This document shows, one piece after another, positions 44,150-51,466 of a stretch of 64,000 nucleotides of DNA. The position numbers were made by a program, and so were the translations under genes. The DNA comes from Oribacterium sp. (GTDB taxonomy: Bacteria; Bacillota_A; Clostridia; Lachnospirales; Lachnospiraceae): contig JAGAXP010000317.1 in the NCBI GenBank assembly GCA_017940955.1, positions 1-64,000 on the forward strand, given 5' to 3'. Positions within the stretch are counted from its first letter, which is position 1; each line of letters opens with the position of its first letter. Below the pieces are notes generated by a model. The model was not told the DNA's origin and did no database searches. It worked only from the letters and a program-made list of their open reading frames with translations.

Positions 44150-44965
44150 ATGAAATATTTAAAAGAACTGATAAAGGATATCATCGCGAGAAGGAGGATG
44201 ATCCTGGATCTCGCAAAGTCGGATTTCCGGAAAAGATTTGTGGGATCTTATTTCGGGATCATCTGGATGTTTGTCCAGCCTCTCGTTACGGTAACTATCT
44301 ATGCTTTTATTTTCGGACCCTACGGCTTCAAATCGGCGCCGCCGGTTCCCGACACAAGCTACGTAATCTGGCTCATCCCCGGTCTTGTTCCCTGGTTTTA
44401 CTTCAGTGAAGCCATGAACACCATAACAGGAATACTTCATGAGTACAGCTATCTGGTGAAGAAGGTTGTATTCCCGGTGGAGCTTTTGCCCATCATAAAG
44501 CTTGCATCCTGCTTTTTTGTACACCTCTGCTTTATAGTTATCATGCTTATGGCATATCTCATCTCAGGAAAGATGCCGCAGCCAAGCTGGATACAGATCC
44601 TGTACTACAGCTTTGCGGCTTCCGTGCTGGCACTGGGACTCGGTTATCTCACAAGCGCCGTTAATGTCTTTTTCAAGGACATGCAGCAGATAGTGGGGAT
44701 AATGCTTCAGTTCGGCATCTGGATGTGCCCCATCATGTATGATGAGACCTTGTTCACAAGCCGTGCACCCTGGGTCGGAACAGTACTTAAGTTAAACCCG
44801 TTTTATTACATAGTCGCAGGGTACCGTGATTCAATGCTTACAGGGGATCCGTTCTGGATGAGACCGACACTGAGCATTTACTTTTGGGCAGTCACACTCA
44901 TTATATTTTTCATGGGACTCGGATTTTTCAAACGGGTACGCCCGCATTTTTCCGATGTTCTTTAA
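44150..44965 (+). CDS. ABC-2 type polysaccharide exporter permease (Wzm/TagG-like)
   Basis: 271 aa, six membrane helices. DLAKSDFRKRFVGSYFGIIWMFVQPL at the N terminus, VPWFYFSEAMN, AVNVFFKDMQQIVGIMLQFGIWMCPIMY, and LNPFYYIVAGYR are the classical motifs of polysaccharide/teichoic-acid exporter permeases. The normal partner ATPase (Wzt/TagH), usually immediately downstream, is absent: the next gene is plsC-like. In between lies a three-hairpin element (45035-45107). The permease may use an ATPase from elsewhere or be a relic. Confidence 0.9.
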   Translation: MKYLKELIKDIIARRRMILDLAKSDFRKRFVGSYFGIIWMFVQPLVTVTIYAFIFGPYGFKSAPPVPDTSYVIWLIPGLVPWFYFSEAMNTITGILHEYSYLVKKVVFPVELLPIIKLASCFFVHLCFIVIMLMAYLISGKMPQPSWIQILYYSFAASVLALGLGYLTSAVNVFFKDMQQIVGIMLQFGIWMCPIMYDETLFTSRAPWVGTVLKLNPFYYIVAGYRDSMLTGDPFWMRPTLSIYFWAVTLIIFFMGLGFFKRVRPHFSDVL

Positions 44966-45034
44966 TGATTGACAGAAACAGTTATGCTTCTCTGGATATC
45001 AGAATTCAGAGACATTAACGAATAAACTTATAAG

Positions 45035-45107
45035 GAAAGAATCTTTACGGATTCTTTTGAAGCGGTCAAAGCCGCGTGGCTCCTGCGATTGTGAAAATCG
45101 CGGTCAG
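45035..45107. repeat. Family 3 three-hairpin element, copy 1 (73 bp)
   Basis: Three successive hairpins: AAAGAATC/GATTCTTT, then AGCCGCG/TGGCT, then TGCGATT/AATCGCG. The first two are nearly identical to the copy at 58997-59072. The third stem differs completely in sequence there but still pairs. Located between the ABC permease and the plsC-like gene, so it would be in the leader of the latter. Confidence 0.8.
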
Positions 45108-45140
45108 TCAGTACGAAGAGTCAAGATTCAGGAGGAATTC

Positions 45141-45890
45141 ATGATATACACAATATTTGCATTGGCACATTTGATCTTTTTCTTCACAATTGCTGATATG
45201 TTCAATGCTAAAAAAATAGAAAAAACAGAGGACAGAAGAGAAAGATCCCTTGCAACTCTCAATAAGGTGCAGGTGTTGTTCCGTAACATACTTGATTCCT
45301 GCAAGGTTACCTATGAGGTTGAAGGAATGGAGAACCTTACAAACATTCCAAAGGAAGAGGGAGTTATGTTTGTGGGCAATCACCGCTCCTATTTTGACGT
45401 GGTCATAGGCTACACACTTGTAGACAGGCCGACAGGCTTTATTGCAAAGATCGAGATGCAGAAGATAAAGCCTATGGCTAGATGGATGGACTATGCAGGC
45501 TGCCTCATGATAGACAGAAACGACCTGAGACAGTCACTTAAGGTGATCCTTACAGCTATAAAGTACGTTAAGGCCGGTATTTCCATCTACATATATCCCG
45601 AAGGAACACGTTCTAAGGGTGAGACGGAAGAGGAGATGCTGCCTTTCAAGGAAGGTTCCTTCAAGATCGCAGAGAAAACCGGCTGCAAGATAGTGCCGAT
45701 TTCGATGATACACACAAGAGAAGTTCTGGAATCTCATTTTCCTTTTATTCACCCTCAGCATGTTAAGGTAAAGATCGGTGAACCGATACTTATGAGTGAG
45801 CTTACGGAAGATGAAAAGAATCATATCGGAAGCTATGCAAGGGACAAGGTTATAGAGGGCATAAAGGAATTAAAAGCAAAAGAAGCATAA
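45141..45890 (+). CDS. plsC: 1-acyl-sn-glycerol-3-phosphate acyltransferase (PlsC family)
   Basis: 249 aa. One N-terminal membrane helix (MIYTIFALAHLIFFFTIADMF). The acyltransferase domain has catalytic NHRSYFD (HX4D), the substrate-binding YPEGTRSKG, and a following VPISMIHTREV strand. Transfers acyl groups to lysophosphatidic acid in membrane lipid synthesis. GGAGG lies 5 nt before ATG 45141. A longer frame from 45057 would run through the hairpin element and is rejected. Downstream pheA begins 32 bp later. Confidence 0.88.
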   Translation: MIYTIFALAHLIFFFTIADMFNAKKIEKTEDRRERSLATLNKVQVLFRNILDSCKVTYEVEGMENLTNIPKEEGVMFVGNHRSYFDVVIGYTLVDRPTGFIAKIEMQKIKPMARWMDYAGCLMIDRNDLRQSLKVILTAIKYVKAGISIYIYPEGTRSKGETEEEMLPFKEGSFKIAEKTGCKIVPISMIHTREVLESHFPFIHPQHVKVKIGEPILMSELTEDEKNHIGSYARDKVIEGIKELKAKEA

Positions 45891-45922
45891 AGACAAAATT
45901 CAGAGACTGAAAGGACCGACAC

Positions 45923-47065
45923 ATGGAGAACAAAGAGACACTTCTGGATATCAGGGATCAGCTTGACATCATAGACAGAGACATTACCATGCTTTACAAG
46001 AAACGCATGGATCTCTGCGCAAGGGTTGCCGAGATAAAGATCGGCAGCGGAAAGGCTGTATTTGACCCGGCAAGGGAACAGGAGAAGCTGGAGTCAGTTG
46101 CGTCTTATCTGGACAGTGATTTTGACAGGAAGGCCATAAAGGAGCTTTACCGTCAGATGATGACCATATCCCGGAGACTCCAGTTCGGTATCATGTCTCA
46201 GCACGGGAAGAATTTTGATTCCGGCTTCATAAAGATAGGCAAGATAGATAAAGCCGGAAAGAAGGCTGTATATCAGGGCGTTGAAGGCGCCTATGCCCAG
46301 CTTGCGGCATTCCAATGTTTCGGCACAGACTATGACATAGAAAGCGTTCATACCTGGAAGGACGCAGCGGACATGGTGATGGGAGGGAAAGCCGACTATG
46401 CGGTTATCCCTATTGAAAACTCAAGTCATGGCGTGGTATCGGATAATTTTGACCTGATGATAAAATATCCCGAACTTGCTATAATAGAGGAAGTAGATTT
46501 AAAGGTGGAACATGCACTTATGAGTGTAGAGGGAGCTTCCGTTTCGGGACTTAAGGAAGTGTATTCCCACCCTCAGGCATTGGGACAGTGCAGCGACTTT
46601 TTTGATTCACATCCGGACATAAAGCCTGTGCCGGTCATCAATACAGCCGTTGCTGCAAAGTACGTGAAAGATAAGGGAGATGCAACGATAGCTGCATTAG
46701 CCTCAGAAAGAGCTGCTGAGCTTTACGGTCTTAAGATCCTTCAGAAATCCGTGAACCGGCAGAAAACCAACACCACAAGATTTCTCGTTATCGGAAAGGA
46801 CAAGGTTTACACCGATAAGGCAAAGAGGATAAGTCTCTGCTTTGAGGCTCAGCACGAGCCGGGAGCTTTGTACAACATCCTCGGAAACTTTATTTTCAAT
46901 GATGTCAATATGACCATGATCTCATCCCGTCCTATTCCGGAACACATCTTTGAGTATCGCTTTTTTGTTGATATCGAAGGAAGACTTGACATGCCAAATG
47001 TTATCAATGCTATTTCCGGCATGGGAGATCAGGTGTCAGAATTAAGGATACTCGGTAACTACTGA
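45923..47065 (+). CDS. pheA: Bifunctional chorismate mutase/prephenate dehydratase PheA
   Basis: 380 aa. N-terminal AroQ-type chorismate mutase (residues 1-95: LDIRDQLDIIDRDI, KIGSGKAVFDPAREQE). The prephenate dehydratase domain (about 110-290) has YQGVEGAYAQLAA, VIPIENSSHGVV, SHPQALGQC and the catalytic NTTRFLVI. A C-terminal ACT domain (about 300-375, HEPGALYNILGNF, ISSRPIPEHIFEYRFFVD) binds phenylalanine for feedback control. Converts chorismate to phenylpyruvate. Ribosome site GAAAGGA. Followed 14 bp later by ppk. Confidence 0.95.
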   Translation: MENKETLLDIRDQLDIIDRDITMLYKKRMDLCARVAEIKIGSGKAVFDPAREQEKLESVASYLDSDFDRKAIKELYRQMMTISRRLQFGIMSQHGKNFDSGFIKIGKIDKAGKKAVYQGVEGAYAQLAAFQCFGTDYDIESVHTWKDAADMVMGGKADYAVIPIENSSHGVVSDNFDLMIKYPELAIIEEVDLKVEHALMSVEGASVSGLKEVYSHPQALGQCSDFFDSHPDIKPVPVINTAVAAKYVKDKGDATIAALASERAAELYGLKILQKSVNRQKTNTTRFLVIGKDKVYTDKAKRISLCFEAQHEPGALYNILGNFIFNDVNMTMISSRPIPEHIFEYRFFVDIEGRLDMPNVINAISGMGDQVSELRILGNY

Positions 47066-47079
47066 TAAGGGAGTTTGCC

Positions 47080-49299
47080 ATGGCATTTAATACTAAAAAT
47101 GTTTTTGATCCGTGTAACTACACAAATCGTGAATTAAGCTGGCTTGACTTTGATGCCCGCTGTCTTTACGAGGCAAGGAATCATGACGAGCCTTTGTTTG
47201 AGAGACTTAAATTCCTAAGCATCACTGCTTCCAATCTTGACGAGTTCTTTACCGTCAGAGTGGCTTCTCTCAAGGATCAGTTTAATGCAGGATATCTGAA
47301 GAAGGATATAGCCGGAATGACACCGCAGCAGCAGCTGGATGCCATATCCGAAAAGGTTCAGGGGTTCATGAGCCTGCAGTATTCAACCTACAACAGGTCT
47401 ATACTGCCTGCCCTCAGGAATCAGGGACTTTATCTTATTTCAGAGCATGAAAAGCTTAATGATATTGAAGCCGGATTCGTCGACAAGTATTTTAAGGAGC
47501 AGGTATATCCTGTCCTTACACCGGTTGCGGTGGATTCCTCAAGACCCTTCCCGCTGGTACTTAACAGGACTCTGAATATTGCGGCCCTGGTTAAACCCAA
47601 GAAGGTAAAGGGAAAGAGCATTACCGGCAAGAAACATAAAAAGGCTGCCGGGCTTGATATAACTCAGGATAACTTTGAGTTTGCAATGGTACAGGTGCCC
47701 AATACCCTGCCGCGTCTTGTGGAGCTTCCGGAGGAAACCCTGGCAGACGGAAAGAAACAGAGAGTTTTCATACTGTTGGAAGAAATCATTGAGCGTAATA
47801 TGGGACTGCTTTTTGCGAACTATGAGATAGTCTCTACCCATATGTTCAGGATCATGAGAAATGCCGACCTCAGTATCGACGAAGAGGAGGCAACGGATCT
47901 TCTTGAAGAGATAAAGAAACAGCTTAATCAGCGCCGCTGGGGTGAGGTAGTGCGTCTCGAGGTTGAGGATACCATAGATAAGCGGCTTCTCAAGGTACTC
48001 CGTAAGGAGCTTGGCATTGAAAACAAGAACGATGTCTACAGGATAAACGGTCCTCTGGATCTCACCTTCCTTATGAAGCTTTATAATGTGGAAGGCTTTG
48101 AGCATTTGAAGACCCCGCAGTATGTTCCGCAGCCGGTGCCTGCTCTTGAAAATGAAGGTTCCATATTCAAATGCATCAGGCAGAAGGACATCTTTGAGAC
48201 AGTACCGTATGAAACCTTTGATTCGGTTGTAAGGCTTATCAAGGATGCCTCAAGAGATCCGGAAACCCTGGCCATAAAGATCACCCTTTACAGAGTGTCG
48301 GGTAATTCACCTATAGTAAAGGCTCTGGAGGAGGCAACCGCAAACGGCAAGGACGTTACCGCCCTCGTAGAGCTTAAGGCACGCTTTGACGAAGAGAACA
48401 ATATCCAGTGGGCGGAACGCCTTGAAAAAGCGGGAGCTCACGTTATATACGGACTTGTGGGACTGAAAACTCATAGTAAGATAGCCCTTGTGGTCCGCAG
48501 GGAAAAAGAGGGAATCCGCAGGTATGTTCATCTTGCGACCGGAAACTACAATGACAGCACGGCCAAGCTTTATACCGATCTTGGTATCTTCACCTGCCGT
48601 CCCGAGTTCGGAGAGGATGCTTCCAATTTCTTCAACATGATCTCCGGATATTCGGAACCCGAGAACTGGAATGAGCTTATCCTGGCACCTTTATGGCTCA
48701 GAAAGTGGGTATTGAAAAAAATACGTAAGGAAATAGAGAACGCAAAGAAAGGGCTTCCTGCTAAAATAACAGCAAAGATGAACTCACTCTGCGATCCTGA
48801 GGCTATAGGAACTCTTTATGAGGCCAGTCAGGCCGGTGTGGAGATTGACCTTATCGTTCGTGGCATATGCTGTCTGAGAGCCGGAATACCAAAGTTAAGC
48901 GATCATATACATGTGAGATCCATAGTCGGATATTTCCTTGAGCATGCCCGCATATTCAGATTTGAAAACGGAGGCAATCCGGAGTATTATCTCGGAAGTG
49001 CAGACTGGATGCCCAGAAACCTTGACAGGCGTATAGAGATAGTGTTCCCTGTTCACGATAAAGACATTCAGAACAGACTTCAGCATATCCTGGATCTGGA
49101 ACTTGCGGATAATGTCAAGGCCTCCATCATGGATGAGAAAGGGGAGTATCATCACCCTGACCTGAGGGGACGAAAGCAGATCAATTCTCAGGAAGTGCAG
49201 TGCAAAGAAGCCCTGGAGCAGACAAAAATGCTTAAGAGCCGCAAGAAGTCGGAAAAGAAGTTATTCAAACCTGTAGAACATACGGACATAAAGAAGTAA
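47080..49299 (+). CDS. ppk: Polyphosphate kinase 1
   Basis: 739 aa. Reversibly polymerises the gamma-phosphate of ATP into polyphosphate. Seen: N-terminal NRELSWLDFDARCLYEA, SNLDEFFTVRVASLKDQ, the phospholipase-D-like core with LKTHSKIALVVRRE (catalytic His465) and RRYVHLATGNYNDSTAKLYTD, and the second His region RSIVGYFLEHARIF; GSADWMPRNLDRRIE closes the second half. Length is typical; an extra Lys-rich segment (about residues 170-195) lies in the second domain. Probably co-transcribed with pheA. Confidence 0.96.
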   Translation: MAFNTKNVFDPCNYTNRELSWLDFDARCLYEARNHDEPLFERLKFLSITASNLDEFFTVRVASLKDQFNAGYLKKDIAGMTPQQQLDAISEKVQGFMSLQYSTYNRSILPALRNQGLYLISEHEKLNDIEAGFVDKYFKEQVYPVLTPVAVDSSRPFPLVLNRTLNIAALVKPKKVKGKSITGKKHKKAAGLDITQDNFEFAMVQVPNTLPRLVELPEETLADGKKQRVFILLEEIIERNMGLLFANYEIVSTHMFRIMRNADLSIDEEEATDLLEEIKKQLNQRRWGEVVRLEVEDTIDKRLLKVLRKELGIENKNDVYRINGPLDLTFLMKLYNVEGFEHLKTPQYVPQPVPALENEGSIFKCIRQKDIFETVPYETFDSVVRLIKDASRDPETLAIKITLYRVSGNSPIVKALEEATANGKDVTALVELKARFDEENNIQWAERLEKAGAHVIYGLVGLKTHSKIALVVRREKEGIRRYVHLATGNYNDSTAKLYTDLGIFTCRPEFGEDASNFFNMISGYSEPENWNELILAPLWLRKWVLKKIRKEIENAKKGLPAKITAKMNSLCDPEAIGTLYEASQAGVEIDLIVRGICCLRAGIPKLSDHIHVRSIVGYFLEHARIFRFENGGNPEYYLGSADWMPRNLDRRIEIVFPVHDKDIQNRLQHILDLELADNVKASIMDEKGEYHHPDLRGRKQINSQEVQCKEALEQTKMLKSRKKSEKKLFKPVEHTDIKK

Positions 49300-49320
49300 A
49301 AGACAAAAGTATGAATTCAA

Positions 49321-49357
49321 CCGGTGGACCATGGGGACGGAGTTAATGGTCCACCGG
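49321..49357 (+). repeat. Perfect 12-bp-stem hairpin between ppk and the response regulator
   Basis: CCGGTGGACCAT (49321-49332) pairs with ATGGTCCACCGG (49346-49357), 13-nt loop. No T run, so at best an inefficient terminator or mRNA-end stabiliser for ppk. The regulator starts 33 bp later. Confidence 0.7.
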
Positions 49358-49390
49358 CTGAACTTAAAGACAAATGGAAAAGGAGTAGTT

Positions 49391-50092
49391 ATGCCACAGA
49401 TTAATATTCTTGTAGTAGATGATGAAAAGGAGATCGCCGAGCTTGTTGAGATCTATCTGGTGAGCGACGGATATAAGGTTTTCAAAGCCTATAATGCCGA
49501 TGACGGATTAAGGATCCTGGATGAGCAGGAGATTCACCTGGTACTCCTTGATATCATGATGCCGGGTATGAACGGTCTCGAGATGTGTAAGAAGATACGT
49601 GAGAAGTCCAATATCCCCGTTATCATGCTTTCAGCAAAGTCTACAGATCTCGATAAGATCGTGGGACTTACCGGAGGAGCTGACGATTACGTTACAAAGC
49701 CCTTTAATCCTCTTGAGCTCACAGCCAGAGTCAAGTCACAGCTTCGCAGATATACACAGTTAAATCCGAACGCTGCCAACCAGTTTACAAACAATGAGAT
49801 AACCATCCGCAATATGACTATCAATAAGGATAATCATAAGGTTATCATTGACGGAGAGGATATAAAGCTTACACCTATCGAGTTTGATATACTCTTCCTT
49901 CTGGCATCTCATCCGGGTAAGGTATTCTCTACAGATGAGATATTTGAGAAGGTATGGAACGAAAAGGTTTATGAGGCCAACAACACAGTTATGGTACATA
50001 TCCGTCGTCTCCGCGGAAAGATGAAGGAAGACAGCAGAGAAAACAAGATCATTACCACCGTTTGGGGCGTTGGATATAAGATTGAAAAGTGA
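49391..50092 (+). CDS. OmpR/PhoB-family response regulator (VanR-like)
   Basis: 233 aa. Receiver domain (ILVVDDEKEIAEL, phospho-acceptor Asp54 in LVLLDIMMP, Thr/Ser in MLSAKS, Lys in VTKPFNP) and C-terminal winged helix with LTPIEFDILFLLASHPGKVFS, NNTVMVHIRRLRGKM and TVWGVGYK. DNA-binding transcription factor paired with the kinase 160 bp downstream. ATG 49391 follows AGGAG by 5 nt. Unusually, a terminator and a repeat remnant separate it from its kinase gene. Confidence 0.93.
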   Translation: MPQINILVVDDEKEIAELVEIYLVSDGYKVFKAYNADDGLRILDEQEIHLVLLDIMMPGMNGLEMCKKIREKSNIPVIMLSAKSTDLDKIVGLTGGADDYVTKPFNPLELTARVKSQLRRYTQLNPNAANQFTNNEITIRNMTINKDNHKVIIDGEDIKLTPIEFDILFLLASHPGKVFSTDEIFEKVWNEKVYEANNTVMVHIRRLRGKMKEDSRENKIITTVWGVGYKIEK

Positions 50093-50095
50093 TTT

Positions 50096-50146
50096 AAGCC
50101 GGACGGAGCACTGCGGATGCAGGAGTTCCTCCGGCTTTAGTTTTAG
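50096..50146 (+). terminator. Intrinsic terminator after the response regulator
   Basis: AAGCCGGAcGGA/TCCtCCGGCTT with a T-rich tail. It may uncouple regulator expression from the kinase-ABC genes downstream. Confidence 0.7.
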
Positions 50147-50166
50147 AACTTTGATTGTTATAACTG

Positions 50167-50220
50167 AGGAAAATGCAAGGGATGGGTGTCAGGCTTACGC
50201 CCGCCATTACGTTTTCTGAA
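50167..50220. repeat. Possible remnant of palindrome family 1
   Basis: GAAAATGCAAGGGATGGGTG (50169-50188) matches the family 1 end, followed by TCAGGCTTACG as in the GGCTTGCG box. The right end CGTTTTCT resembles the inverse end. The stem and apex are missing, so this is a truncated or internally deleted copy. Confidence 0.6.
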
Positions 50221-50251
50221 TGGACAAATCATTGAAAGGTGAGACAAAGCC

Positions 50252-51466
50252 TTGGATAACGAAAAAAAACAAAGCACCGGCAGACTCAGTACAGGCCGCG
50301 GTTATATGATGCAGCTTATCGCCAATATAGGCGTTTCGGCAGTGATCACCGCAGTTCTTGAGGTCTTTCTGGTCACCAATATTACAGCCATCACAAGTTT
50401 TCTTTATCAGACGGGAAACGACTCGCAGACAGTGAAACGTTTTGCTTTCGGATCTACGATAAGTGTCCTTCTTTTTGTGCTGTTCGGAATAGCTGTTTTT
50501 TCTTTTATCTTTCTGATGATGCAGAGGAAAACGGCAAGAGACATTGAGACCATCGCCAATGCGGTGCAGCAGATTTCGGAAGGGGATCTCACCACAAAGC
50601 TTGATGTCACCGGTGAGGGAGAGCTTACTGAAATTGCCGAAAACATCAGCCGTATGGAAAAGGATATCAGGGATCTCATCGAGAAGGAACGAAATTCAGA
50701 GCAGTCAAAAACGGATCTTATCACCAATGTTGCCCATGATCTGAGAACTCCGCTTACATCCATCATCGGATATCTGGAGCTTCTCAGAAAGAATAACAGC
50801 ATTTCTCCTGAAATGAGACAAAAGTATCTGGATATAGCCTATAACAAATCAGAGAGACTTCAGAAGCTCATAGAGGAGCTTTTCGGTTTCACCAAACTAT
50901 CCTACGGAAAAGTGAATCTGAACATCAAAGAGGTTGATATAGTGAAGCTCCTTGCACAGCTTCTGGAGGAAAGTTATCCGAATTTCGCCAAGAACGGGCT
51001 AAGCTACGATTATGTTTCCAATACCGGCTCCCAGATCATAGAAGCAGACGGAGATCTTCTGGCAAGGCTTTTTGACAATCTTATCAACAATGCCATTAAG
51101 TACGGTAAAGAGGGTAAGAGAGTTAAGGTCAACCTCCGTGCCGACAGAGAGATCGTCACCATAAAGATCGTCAATTACGGTTATGTGATCCCGGAAAAGG
51201 AACTGCCTCTTATTTTTGACAGATTTTACAGAACCGACCACAGCCGTACCACTCAGAACGGTCCCGGCGGAACGGGCCTGGGACTTGCCATCGTTAAAAA
51301 CATTACCGACATGCATCATGGTGCGGTTTCGGTATCTTCCGATCTTTCGGGAACGGTTTTTACCGTTAAGCTGAAGATCCACTTTGAGGAAGGAAAAGAG
51401 AATTTTGAATCCAGAAATATTGAATCCCACAATCATGACTCAAGAGGTTATGACTACAGAAGATAA
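50252..51466 (+). CDS. Sensor histidine kinase (VanS-like)
   Basis: 404 aa. Two N-terminal membrane helices (about 20-48 and 70-92) with only a short extracytoplasmic loop, then HAMP (about 90-145), HisKA (NVAHDLRTPLTS, His162), HATPase (NLINNAIKYG, FDRFYRTDHSR, GGTGLGLAIVKN). The small loop suggests it senses through the membrane or a partner transporter, as in kinases linked to ABC exporters. TTG start with AAAGGTGAG upstream. Overlaps the next gene by about 30 bp. Partner of the regulator at 49391-50092. Confidence 0.9.
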   Translation: MDNEKKQSTGRLSTGRGYMMQLIANIGVSAVITAVLEVFLVTNITAITSFLYQTGNDSQTVKRFAFGSTISVLLFVLFGIAVFSFIFLMMQRKTARDIETIANAVQQISEGDLTTKLDVTGEGELTEIAENISRMEKDIRDLIEKERNSEQSKTDLITNVAHDLRTPLTSIIGYLELLRKNNSISPEMRQKYLDIAYNKSERLQKLIEELFGFTKLSYGKVNLNIKEVDIVKLLAQLLEESYPNFAKNGLSYDYVSNTGSQIIEADGDLLARLFDNLINNAIKYGKEGKRVKVNLRADREIVTIKIVNYGYVIPEKELPLIFDRFYRTDHSRTTQNGPGGTGLGLAIVKNITDMHHGAVSVSSDLSGTVFTVKLKIHFEEGKENFESRNIESHNHDSRGYDYRR

